From Colwellia sp. MB02u-6 (GTDB lineage: Bacteria > Pseudomonadota > Gammaproteobacteria > Enterobacterales > Alteromonadaceae), in the NCBI RefSeq assembly GCF_014077095.1, contig NZ_JACGVG010000017.1, positions 1-44,592 on the forward strand: a DNA stretch of 44,592 bases, in the 5' to 3' direction. Positions 15,020 to 24,400 of this stretch are shown piece after piece (the first letter of the stretch is position 1; every line of letters begins with the position of its first letter). The position numbers were made by a program, and so were the translations under genes. The notes below the pieces were generated by a model. The model did no database searches. It was not told where the DNA came from and saw only the letters and a program-made list of their open reading frames with translations.

Positions 15020-16189
15020 TTACAATGCTTGAGTTAAGATCTCACGGCTTATTGCTAAGGTAATATCGTCATTTTCGCCCAATGCCGTCATACCATGTTG
15101 CTCTAATCGTTCAATCAGTAAGTCGATATCTTTGCTACCAAGATCAACGTGGGATAAACGTGTTGGTACTTGCATTGTTTCGAAGAATGCCTCAGTTAAA
15201 CTAATCGCTTTATCGATACGCGCGTTGTCATCACCATCCGTTATCTGCCAAACGCGTACTGCATATTGTAGTAACTTTTCACGTTTTTGTTCTTTACGCA
15301 CTTTCATTACCGCAGGCAATACAATAGATAGGGTACGCGCATGGTCGATACCAAAAGCACCGGTAAGTTCATGACCTATCATATGCGTTGACCAATCTTG
15401 TGGTACACCTGCTCCTATAAGACCATTTAAGGCCATGGTTGCCGACCACATGATATTAGCTCGAACTTCTAAGTCTCCTTTAGTCGCTGGTGCTAACGCT
15501 TTTGGTCCTTCTTCAATCAATGTTTGTAATAAACCTTCACTAAAACGGTCTTGTACCTTGCCATTTACGCTGTAAGTTAAGTACTGCTCGATAGTATGAA
15601 TAAAAGCATCAACAACGCCATTGCTGATTTGACGGTCCGATAATGACATAGTCACACTTGGGTCTAAAACAGCAAATAATGGACGAACTAACGGACTAGA
15701 GAAAGGTAGTTTATTACCATCACGTGTTACCACAGAGTTACCGTTACTTTCAGAGCCGGTAGCTGGTAAGGTTAATACCGCGCCAATAGGTAATGCTTTC
15801 GTGAACACTTGCTGTTTCGCAAGAATATCCCAAGGGTCATTACCTTCACTATTACCTTCGTAAAGTGCCGCTGCGGCAATAAATTTAGCGCCATCAACAA
15901 CTGAACCGCCACCAACAGCGAGTAAATAATCAATGTTCTCTGCTTTAATTATTGCTTGCGCTTGCATCAAAGTGTCATAGGTTGGATTTGGTTCGATACC
16001 TGAAAATTCAAACCAAGTATGCTCTATAAGCGCATCACTCACTTGTTGATATACGCCATTACTTTTAATTGAACCACCACCATAAACCAGTAAAACTCTT
16101 GCATCTAGTGGGATCTCATGTGAAATGGCGGTAATTTGCCCTTCACCAAAATGAATACGGGTTGGGTTTTGAAAACTGAAATTTAACAT
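15020..16189 (-). CDS. yqhD: NADPH-dependent aldehyde reductase YqhD (iron-containing ADH family)
   Basis: 389 aa against 387 in E. coli YqhD, and collinear with it. GGGS motifs at 37-40 and 93-96 (AVGGGSVVDGAKFIA) bind NADPH. Metal ligands are D194 and H198 (NGVVDAFIHT), H269 and H283 (WSTHMIGHELTGAFGIDHAR), spaced as in YqhD. It reduces a wide range of short and reactive aldehydes such as acrolein, methylglyoxal-like compounds and lipid-derived aldehydes. It sits between the Old Yellow Enzyme gene and curA on the same strand, consistent with a shared electrophile-detoxification role. Confidence 0.93.
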   Translation of the reverse strand: MLNFSFQNPTRIHFGEGQITAISHEIPLDARVLLVYGGGSIKSNGVYQQVSDALIEHTWFEFSGIEPNPTYDTLMQAQAIIKAENIDYLLAVGGGSVVDGAKFIAAAALYEGNSEGNDPWDILAKQQVFTKALPIGAVLTLPATGSESNGNSVVTRDGNKLPFSSPLVRPLFAVLDPSVTMSLSDRQISNGVVDAFIHTIEQYLTYSVNGKVQDRFSEGLLQTLIEEGPKALAPATKGDLEVRANIMWSATMALNGLIGAGVPQDWSTHMIGHELTGAFGIDHARTLSIVLPAVMKVRKEQKREKLLQYAVRVWQITDGDDNARIDKAISLTEAFFETMQVPTRLSHVDLGSKDIDLLIERLEQHGMTALGENDDITLAISREILTQAL

Positions 16190-16290
16190 TGTTATATCCT
16201 AAAATTTTTCAAGAAAGTAATTTATAAATGCGTTAGTTTAAGCGCCAGTTAATGACTCATTAATCCATGCCCCGCTTTTATAAAAACAGC

Positions 16291-17415
16291 TTATAAAGCG
16301 TACACAGGGTAATCGGTATAACCTTTATCAGTGCCACCATACATGCTTTTTGGGTCAACGTCGTTTAACGACCATTCGTTCTTAATACGCTCTGGTAAGT
16401 CAGGGTTAGCGATAAATGGGCGACCAAAACCAAAAATATCACCATTGCCTTCAGTTAAAATTCTTAATGCTTTTTCTGGCGTATATTTACCGGCGTACAT
16501 CACTAAACCGTCAAAGGTTTTTCTTACCGCCTTGTAGAAGTTTTCAGGTAAATCAGGTGCATTATCCCAATCTGCTTCAGCAAGTGATAAATAAGCGATG
16601 CCAATATCATTTAGCGTTTTAATAGCGGCAATATAGGTTGCATGTGGATCGCTTTCTACTAAACCTAAATAAACCCGCACTTCATCAGTACTTTCAAATA
16701 ATGGCGCGAACCTTACGCCTACTTTGTCAGCGCCCATAACGCCAGCAACGGCTTGCGTTATTTCCTTTAAAAATCGTAAGCGATTCTCTAAGCTACCACC
16801 ATATTTATCAGTTCTATCGTTGCTATGTTCAGAAATAAATTGATTCACCAGATAACCATTACCACAATGTAATTCAACGCCATCAAAGCCGGCTTCTTTA
16901 GCATTTACCGCCGCTTGTTTGTACATTTGTACCAGCTCCTCAACTTCAAGAGTTGATAAGGCCCTAGGCTCACTTGGATCAGTTAATGCACCTTGCTCTG
17001 GAGCCGTTTCGATAAAAACTTTAACCGCATCAGCTTTCAATGCTGATGGGCCAACAGGTGCTGCTTGGTTTGGTTGTAATGAGGTATGAGAAACACGACC
17101 AACATGCCACAATTGACAAAAAATAATGCTACCCGCATCGTGTACTGCTTGTGTTACCTGTTGCCATCCTTGAATTTGCTCTGCACTATGAATACCGGGT
17201 GTCCACGCATAACCTTGCCCTCTTGGTTCAATTTGAGTGCCTTCAGTGACCATAAAGCCAGCGCCAGCACGTTGCGAATAATAATTAGCCATCAACTGGT
17301 TAGGTATATTGCCCGGTTGAGAGCTTCTAGAACGTGTTAATGGTGGCATAACAATACGATTCTTAAGGGTATAAGGGCCAAGCTCTGTTGTTTTAAATAA
17401 AGGTGAAAATGTCAT
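16291..17415 (-). CDS. nemA: Old Yellow Enzyme family alkene reductase (NemA-like)
   Basis: 374 aa, FMN-dependent TIM barrel (PF00724). Starts SPLFKTTELGPYTLKNRIVM with the family's PPLTRSRSSQPGNIP; WHVGRVSH near 103-110; the substrate-binding pair in ELHCGNGYLVNQFI (His and Asn) and the signature RTDKYGGSLENR; C-terminal FGRPFIANPDLP and YTDYPVY. It transfers hydride from NAD(P)H to activated C=C bonds, nitro groups and N-ethylmaleimide-like electrophiles. Neighbours yqhD and curA act on the same kinds of compounds. The symbol is by similarity; XenB-like naming would also fit. Confidence 0.88.
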   Translation of the reverse strand: MTFSPLFKTTELGPYTLKNRIVMPPLTRSRSSQPGNIPNQLMANYYSQRAGAGFMVTEGTQIEPRGQGYAWTPGIHSAEQIQGWQQVTQAVHDAGSIIFCQLWHVGRVSHTSLQPNQAAPVGPSALKADAVKVFIETAPEQGALTDPSEPRALSTLEVEELVQMYKQAAVNAKEAGFDGVELHCGNGYLVNQFISEHSNDRTDKYGGSLENRLRFLKEITQAVAGVMGADKVGVRFAPLFESTDEVRVYLGLVESDPHATYIAAIKTLNDIGIAYLSLAEADWDNAPDLPENFYKAVRKTFDGLVMYAGKYTPEKALRILTEGNGDIFGFGRPFIANPDLPERIKNEWSLNDVDPKSMYGGTDKGYTDYPVYAL

Positions 17416-17608
17416 GCGTTACTACTCCAAAATAAAGTTAATATAATCGTAGCGGTGATTAATAAATGAGTTCCAATGCTGTCACCGTTCTTCAACATCA
17501 CTAGCACCACCAAGTGCTTAATTTATAATTTTTTTGTGCTATTTATTAGGTACGTGGCTAGAGTTTGTTATTTCCACACAGCCTATTGTTAATATGATTT
17601 CAATTAAT

Positions 17609-18442
17609 TTATTTGTTAAATAACAAAATAGTTCTCAACTCAATACTGACGCGACTTTGCGCGTTTTTAGCCACCGAAGGCAGTGAGAAAGCACTATGCG
17701 GAATTCTATTAACTGCATTGCTTTCGTCGCTATCAAATACTTTAAAATTAAGTTGTTCTTTCGATGTCATTCGAGAGAAATAAAACCAACGATTGTTTGG
17801 GTTATAACTAAAACCTTCAATTTCCCCAACACGATCAGGATAGGCAACCTGAAGTAAATGTGATTGCTCTGAAGTAATACTGCGCGCATCGGCAAATGCG
17901 AGTGGGCTGTCTAACACCACATCAACTAACGGTATCCAAGTATTAATAAATTGATAGCGACGATAATCACTCGCTTTTAAGCCCTTTTTTTCAAGTTCAA
18001 TATCTAAACGATTTTGTGCCGAACTAGCGACATAATCGTTATGTACCGTATGAATAGGAGAGCGTTTTTCAGCACAATGAGGCCTGTTTTCAACCGAACG
18101 AATTGTATGGTCGAATACCACGCCTTTGCTGGCATTGGTTAAGCTCATAAGGTGTTTGATGATTTGCGGATAAAGTTCACGGCTAACCACAGCGTCATCA
18201 AAATAATCAGCCACATGATACTTATTGGTAACTAAACCAAAACCATCTTCTTTTAGTGTCGCAGTTTTCGTTAATAAACGAGCATCCGTAATTTTGACCA
18301 CACGTTTATCCACTTGATCGGTAAGTGTGTCGGTACTTTTTTTGCCTGTTGATAAATCAAACGTCGCTTGAATATTTGGCTTGATATAATTGATTTCAGC
18401 AGCAAGGGTCGGCTGATGTTGATTTGCGGCATTCAATAGCAT
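17609..18442 (-). CDS. CmcJ/NvfI-like 2OG-Fe(II) oxygenase family protein
   Basis: About 277 aa from the ATG at 18442; a TTG four codons upstream is possible but lacks a ribosome binding site. It matches the family that includes the cephamycin P8 protein CmcJ, fungal NvfI and related proteins: LLTKTATLKEDGFGLV, GVVFDHTIRSVE, then VHNDY (His and Asp near 134-136 as metal ligands), FINTWIPL, DSPLAFADARS and a distal HSAF followed by an Arg-rich RVSIELR. The fold is a double-stranded beta helix. Known relatives act in secondary metabolism; the substrate here is unknown. It is the first gene of the minus-strand cluster and diverges from the LysR gene. Confidence 0.75.
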   Translation of the reverse strand: MLLNAANQHQPTLAAEINYIKPNIQATFDLSTGKKSTDTLTDQVDKRVVKITDARLLTKTATLKEDGFGLVTNKYHVADYFDDAVVSRELYPQIIKHLMSLTNASKGVVFDHTIRSVENRPHCAEKRSPIHTVHNDYVASSAQNRLDIELEKKGLKASDYRRYQFINTWIPLVDVVLDSPLAFADARSITSEQSHLLQVAYPDRVGEIEGFSYNPNNRWFYFSRMTSKEQLNFKVFDSDESNAVNRIPHSAFSLPSVAKNAQSRVSIELRTILLFNK

Positions 18443-18454
18443 AATAAGGTCCAA

Positions 18455-18479
18455 TTAAGTTCAATAAATAACGAATTAA
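18455..18479. promoter_or_regulatory. Candidate LysR operator in the divergent promoter region
   Basis: TTAAGTTC and GAATTAA form an imperfect inverted repeat around a 10-nt AT-rich centre, between the divergent CmcJ-like and LysR genes. LysR regulators typically bind T-N11-A dyads here. Reading by eye only. Confidence 0.3.
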
Positions 18480-18549
18480 CTTGATGGGATATATGCTAAC
18501 CTTCCTTCAATACAAACAAAAACAATATGAACTTGTTAGAGATACAAAA

Positions 18550-19449
18550 ATGAGTGGTATCAATCGACTAGACATTAAACAACTGCGGGTATTACAGCTA
18601 TTACTTCAGGAAAGAAATTTGTCAAAAGTGGCTCATATTATGGGCTTAACTCAACAAGCGATTAGTGAGCAACTGAAAAAAATTAGACATAGCTTTGATG
18701 ATGAAATGTTTATACGCACCAGTAATGGCGTAATTCCAACGCAAGTTGCAGAAAAGATGGAACATCGGGTAAATCAGATATTGGCGGATATTGACAACTT
18801 AATTACCGGCGAAAAATTTAACCCGGCTGAGCTTTCAGGAATATTACAAATAAGTTCATCGGACTATGCGCTAGTCACCATTCTTCCGATGTTATTAACG
18901 CAAGTGAATGCGTTAGCGCCAAACCTAAAAGTGATCATCAGGGATTTTGAGTCGGATAATTTAAACCAACTGATGGTGACGGGTGAGCTTGATCTGGTGT
19001 TTACTTTTCCTGAGTTTATTCCTGACAACTACCCGAACAAGCGTCTATTTGAAGACCATCATGTATGCGTAACAGGGAATAATTCAATTTATCGCGGGAA
19101 AAAATATAGCTTGTTAGCACTAGCGCAGCTGCCACAAATTGTTATCTCACCTTCAAGACCTAATTTAAAAGGCTCACATGACTCTTGGTTTGCTAAACAA
19201 GGATTAAAAAGACATATACTTATGTCAGTGCCTAGCTTCTCTGCTGCATCAGCCATTATTGAAGCGACCAACACCATTGCATTTTTACCATCGAGACTAT
19301 TACCCGATCCTAAGTTAGTTGCGATAGAAATTGAACAAAACCCACCAAAATTTGACGTTATTGTTGCCTGGCATCAACGCTCAAATAACAATCCGTTACA
19401 CCTGTGGTTATTGGGCTTACTGGATAATATTTTCTGCTCTGCTGAATAA
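18550..19449 (+). CDS. LysR-family transcriptional regulator
   Basis: 299 aa from the ATG at 18550 (MSGINRLDIKQL); a 23-codon N-terminal extension is open but would precede the winged helix-turn-helix, which in this family starts near residue 5. HTH at about 8-65 (LQLLLQERNLSKVAHIMGLT, QQAISEQLKKIRHSF, FIRTSNGVIPT); effector-binding domain from about 90 to 290 (LQISSSDYALVTILPMLL). It is divergent from the oxidoreductase cluster, the usual arrangement for a LysR that activates its neighbour in response to a substrate or electrophile and represses itself. Confidence 0.88.
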   Translation: MSGINRLDIKQLRVLQLLLQERNLSKVAHIMGLTQQAISEQLKKIRHSFDDEMFIRTSNGVIPTQVAEKMEHRVNQILADIDNLITGEKFNPAELSGILQISSSDYALVTILPMLLTQVNALAPNLKVIIRDFESDNLNQLMVTGELDLVFTFPEFIPDNYPNKRLFEDHHVCVTGNNSIYRGKKYSLLALAQLPQIVISPSRPNLKGSHDSWFAKQGLKRHILMSVPSFSAASAIIEATNTIAFLPSRLLPDPKLVAIEIEQNPPKFDVIVAWHQRSNNNPLHLWLLGLLDNIFCSAE

Positions 19450-19517
19450 ATAAATCAACAGCAATTTAAGACGCTAGACTATTAGCTTGGCTCATTAATT
19501 ATGATTTTAGTGTTGGT

Positions 19518-19550
19518 AAATAAGGCGACAAGCATGCTGAAGCCTTATTT
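19518..19550. terminator. Bidirectional terminator between LysR and the SMC operon
   Basis: AAATAAGGC and GCCTTATTT form a 9-bp perfect stem around a 15-nt loop, followed by TTGTT on the plus strand and TTTACC on the minus strand. It starts 2 nt after the stop of the last SMC-operon gene, so it serves both convergent units. Confidence 0.65.
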
Positions 19551-19552
19551 TG

Positions 19553-20773
19553 TTAATGATTGAAGTGTATTGAAATATCTTTAATATCAAAGTTACCGTT
19601 AAAAGATTTTGAATAGTTACCCAGGGGTTTAAAGATAAAAAATTTACTTTTTTCCGCGGGTAATCTTAAAATTTCAGTATAGATAGCATCTAAAAATAAT
19701 TGCGGTTTACATTCAGGTTGTAGTTGTTGATAAATGTTATTCACTAGCACTTTATCGCCTGGTGTTTTGATTAACGCTAACAGTATATCTTCTAGCCACT
19801 TTGCGCCTATGGGTGTTTCAACTGCTTTTTCAACATTGTCTTGTGTCATATCAAGAGAAGAATTATTGTCCCTTTCTTTTTTAAAACGTTCACCTTCCTC
19901 TAAGTTAAGCGATTGTGCCAGATCGATTAAATCATTGCGGGTTAGTAAACTCGACTCATCAGGATAAACATCGATGTTCATTGCTTTAACTAAGTTGGTG
20001 ATGTTTGGCGGCATGCTAATGTCTTTAACACTGATAAGATCACTAAAGTCATGATCGGTTTTTGTGTCGAAGTATTGTTTAAATTGCCTAACAAGTTTAC
20101 CTCTACCTTCCAATTTTCTAAAACCAATCAACAAGGCTTGCATCAGTGTCAGTGCATTAATGAGTTCTTTAATCGCACTTTGTTTACCACCAAATAAGTC
20201 GTTATTAATAATGGAACGTAGTCGTAAATCGGTGATAGGCCTTTCCAATAGTTCTGCTTCATCAATAATATTTAACGCTTGTCTAAGGGTTCTTGCTTCT
20301 GCAATGGCTTGTTCATTTTCTTTACGCTTTGCCGATATTGAATGCACATAACCAAATTGATTTTCAATACGGTTTCTTAATTGTTGTATGTTGTTGTTTA
20401 TACCATCGAGTAATTGATAGATAGAGTCAATAACCAGTCTTTTATACATATCGCTGTCACTGTAAGCGCCAAGGGTATTTGAGTGGTTTAGTTGGTTTAT
20501 ATTAAATAAAATACTGCGCCAATAGCCACCCACATCCAGATTAATAGCCAATGTTCTTTCTGTTTTAAGCGCATTTTCTAAAAAATTTTGAAAGGCACTG
20601 CTGAGTCTTATACTGCCTGAGGCGGTTTCAAAAGCCAGATTATAATTGTGAAGTTCATCAAAACCTTTCAGGGCTTCTTCAGTCGGCGGAAGTACTCCCT
20701 CGGTTATAATGGTGTCAATGGTTGCCGCATGCTTTGCTAACATACGAAACATTTTTCTCATGGCACCCGACAT
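19553..20773 (-). CDS. Probable kleisin-like subunit of an SMC complex (MksF/JetA/MukF-like)
   Basis: 406 aa. An N-terminal winged-helix-like region (about 20-75: GVLPPTEEALKGFDELHNYN, IRLSSAFQNFLENAL) is followed by a helical bundle (about 95-250) and a C-terminal domain (about 310-400) that could be the second winged helix contacting the ATPase head. This order is that of kleisins in MukF, MksF and JetA, but the primary sequence is too divergent for me to claim a named family. It is the third gene of the operon; its ATG overlaps the stop of the KITE-like gene by one base. The SD is weak, so translational coupling is likely. The call rests on position, size and domain order. Confidence 0.6.
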   Translation of the reverse strand: MSGAMRKMFRMLAKHAATIDTIITEGVLPPTEEALKGFDELHNYNLAFETASGSIRLSSAFQNFLENALKTERTLAINLDVGGYWRSILFNINQLNHSNTLGAYSDSDMYKRLVIDSIYQLLDGINNNIQQLRNRIENQFGYVHSISAKRKENEQAIAEARTLRQALNIIDEAELLERPITDLRLRSIINNDLFGGKQSAIKELINALTLMQALLIGFRKLEGRGKLVRQFKQYFDTKTDHDFSDLISVKDISMPPNITNLVKAMNIDVYPDESSLLTRNDLIDLAQSLNLEEGERFKKERDNNSSLDMTQDNVEKAVETPIGAKWLEDILLALIKTPGDKVLVNNIYQQLQPECKPQLFLDAIYTEILRLPAEKSKFFIFKPLGNYSKSFNGNFDIKDISIHFNH

Positions 20774-21408
20774 TATATCAAATCATCCTGTGCTGGCTCA
20801 TCTAAGTCGATGTCATCAAATTTCTCAGCTTGATAAGTCATAATAAATTCCATCAAGTTAATGTAGTAGGCAAGCTTACCCGTACAAAGATAGATATCTA
20901 TCTTGGGTTCAATTTGCTTTAAAACATCAGTTTTAACTAGGCTATTAATCAATTGTTTGGTTTTATCAAAAACACTGCCTTTTAACTGACCTTTTATCTG
21001 GATAATGATCCGGTCTAATGATTTTAACAGTGATTTATCGTTTTCAATTTTACTGACAATTTGAGCCAGGTGAATTTCATCACCGGTATAGAGTGAATGT
21101 TCGTCATTACTCACGCGCATCATTAAACTTAGAAACTCAACTACTGGCCTTATTTCTTGCTGAGTTTGCTTAAATACTGCTCTTGACGCTCGCCTTCTAT
21201 CGGGGGTCATAGACTCATACGACGCATAATAAAATTCGCGGTCGATATCAGATAATGTTTTACCGGTTTGATACAAATAGGTCTGTACACGCTCTCTGTT
21301 GATATCTGAACTTAGAAAGTCGTAACTTGTAGCACAGGTTATAGGACAAATGAATTTACCGGCTAAAAGTGACTCTACTGTGTTTGTGAACACTTCATCA
21401 AAAATCAT
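20773..21408 (-). CDS. KITE-like subunit of an SMC complex (MksE/JetB/MukE-like)
   Basis: 211 aa, the usual size of KITE proteins. Residues 1-35 (FTNTVESLLAGKFICPITCA) resemble the opening of MukE/MksE, and DREFYYASYESMTPDRRRAS near 56-75 recalls their conserved aromatic/basic stretch. Two winged-helix domains are expected. The C-terminal tail is very acidic (KFDDIDLDEPAQDDLI). Overlap with the SMC-like gene is ATGA, and with the kleisin-like gene TAATG, so the three products are almost certainly made together. The family name is by analogy; a profile search would settle it. Confidence 0.6.
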   Translation of the reverse strand: MIFDEVFTNTVESLLAGKFICPITCATSYDFLSSDINRERVQTYLYQTGKTLSDIDREFYYASYESMTPDRRRASRAVFKQTQQEIRPVVEFLSLMMRVSNDEHSLYTGDEIHLAQIVSKIENDKSLLKSLDRIIIQIKGQLKGSVFDKTKQLINSLVKTDVLKQIEPKIDIYLCTGKLAYYINLMEFIMTYQAEKFDDIDLDEPAQDDLI

Positions 21409-24400
21409 GACGGGGTACCTACTGCACTGGTTTGTGCGGCACTGATTGCTTTAAGCAAAGGATCATCGTTAGCGGTGATTTGTTCAAACCTATTTTTCGG
21501 TTTATTAATAAAATAGCGTTTGTGATAAACCCCCATGAAGTTATTATCTGCATTAGGAATAGCGGTAAAAATGGTATCTCTTTCTTTATCAAACATCGCA
21601 AATAGTGAGTCGACGTTTTCAACTGAGATTTCACCTAATTCATCAACGCCATATAGAATATCAACATTTTGTGTCCCTTTGATCATAGAGCCTAATGAAG
21701 TGGTAAACGCCAGCAGAATTAAGTAACTCATGCCATTAGAAGATATGTCTTTTAAATCACTACCTGAACGCGCGATTTTTCTTTCATTATTAACCACAGC
21801 TTCAAAAGAAATATCATATAAATTAGAGTGCCTCTCTACCAGTTTGTTATGGGTAAATTTTGTCAAAACTTCTGACATAGCAACGCCATAACTTTCAGGA
21901 GGTAAGCTTTGTTGATTATCTTTGCTCCAAGCTTCATAGGTTTTTTTAAATGATTTTAAGGCCGAAAACACTTCGTGAGATTCGAGTAAAGGTGTTAGGT
22001 TAATTGATATTTTACCTAAGGCGCTAAAGACAGTTTTTTTCTCTAAGTAGCTATTAACTCTTAAACTAAAAGCATTAATATCAGATTCATAACGTTTGAG
22101 CTGATCATAAAAACCAGATAATTCCATACCCCGTAGCGCCGCATTCTCGATAATTAAATCACGTACTTCATTAATCACTAAGGGTAACTCTTTGACAATA
22201 TAATCTGAAATAAGCCTTAGATTAGGATCTATCTCCAAGGCATTACTTTTCATATCGATGGATTTTTTTATCGCACTATTCAAATGGATATTCATTTGGG
22301 AGATAACTTGTTCAGCATATCCTTTAATGCTTTTTAATGCCTTACGATGACTTTTTAATATGTTATCTAATTCACCGCAAATTGTTTCAAATGAATGGGT
22401 TTGTGCCGTGTCAAAAGCTTGCTCAAATTCGCCTAATCGATTGGTTAAGCGCAAGGCCATTTCGTGCTGTTGGCTAACCTTTGACAGCTTACCGGTAATC
22501 GCGTCACGGTTGATGATAAAAGCGGCTTTACGGGCTTTAATCCTGTCATTAAGTTCAGTAAGTGATTGAGTCAGGTTTGTTACCCCTTGCGAAGCCTTAA
22601 ACGATTTATCATTAAGGCTGTCAAGTTGGCTATAGCTGTTGCTCATAAAGGCGTTATAACTGCTAATGATACCTGGAGCATTTTTTAATCGGCTAAGTTG
22701 TTTTTCTAAAGTGACTATTTCATTATCAAGTTTGATTAGTGATTCGGTATCAATATTTTTATCATTTAATTGATTTTTTTCATCCGCGGCTAAGCGGCTG
22801 ATCGCTACGGTATATTCTGTAGTGTTTTGGCTTATTTTTTCTTCTGTCTGCTTGATATAACCTTCTAGCTCAACATTTTGCCCCATATGTTGTTCTTGTA
22901 AACTTCGAATACGGTCTAAGTGCTGTTGATTAATCTGACTTAGTTTTTCTTTATTTTCTCGACCCAGTTTACTCAGGGCATTGTTAAGCGCTTTAGCTTC
23001 AGTCTCTAAAGCTAACTTGGCTTGTTCAATTTCATTTTTTTGTTCAATATGAAGCTGATTGATATTGGCATTGATAGATTCAAGTAATTGCTGCTTTAAC
23101 GCTGTTTTAGCTTTAATCTTAATGAGGTCTTGTTGCAGTACATTTTGCTCGTTGGCAATGGCTTTAACTTTGTCTGACAGTTTTTCTTTTGTCTCATTTA
23201 ATTGTAAAATATGCTGGTCAATTTGTTCAATTTCGGCGCTAATAGTGTCACTTGTTTTCGCAAAATCATTATAAACACCAGCCCAATCTAGCGTTAAGCC
23301 TTTAAAGTGATTTTTTGAGTGTTCAGCGCTAAAATCAGGATTAAGATGGGTTGACGCTAATACCGCGGGTGCAAGAAACTTACCTATACTTTCAGACCAG
23401 TCATCAACATTGTTCACCAAGAACTCATGCAGCGAATGTTTTTTTGGATTGAGTAAGCGCTCTAAGTCATTTTTTGCTGATACCTTAGTTTTTATTTTGT
23501 CGGCTGTATCGGCCATTTCGCTCAGTATTTTATCCGTTTGCATCGCACTATTTTGCGCTTGACGCTCAAAATCGATTGCTTGTCTTGAGTCTGCGTTAAG
23601 CGCTTCGTTTGCCCGTTGCAATTCCTGTTGTGCTAAATTAAATTGTGTTCTTGCTTCCTTACTGACATCAACACTTTGTAATTTAAAATGACAATGGCTG
23701 AGTTTATTTTCATAATCGGCAGAAAGTTGCTGTAATTGATTTTCATTATCTGAAATGGCGATTTTTAGATCATATCCCACTTCGCTCATTACCGTGCTTT
23801 GTTTTACTGTAATATTGCTATATTCAGCATTGGCAACACTAAGCTGGCTACTAAGCTGATCTTTTAAGCTATAAAATTGTGCTTGTCGTTTAGATTTAAG
23901 TTTGTCAAATTTCGCGGTAATGTTTTGAGCTTCGTCCAGTAAATTTTCTTTTTCAACACTAGCATTGTCAAGTTGTGCTTGATAATGATCAATATTGGCA
24001 TAGTCACTTTTTAAGCTGCCAACATCTTTTTCTTCCCAAGAAAGTTTTTCAGCTTCAATGGTCTCGATTTGTCTTTTGGCGCCGTCAACGATACGACTAT
24101 TGTCACTTATTTGATCGGCTAAGCTATTTTTTTCATCTGATGTTTTTAGATTTTCAGTCGAGTTTTCAGTATTTAATGCCGCAAGTTCAAGCGTTAGCGC
24201 TTTAAGTGAATAATCGAATTGTTCAGTATAGGCCAACAAGTTATGTTTATATTCAGCCAACATGGCTTCAGAATTTTCTGCCGTATAAAGAGATTTAGAT
24301 AATTTGGGTAATATGCTACTGGCTAAATCATCGTAAGTCCTAAGCGCGTTATAATCAGTTTTCCAGATAGATAGACTCGCTACGTCCATATTAAACTCAA

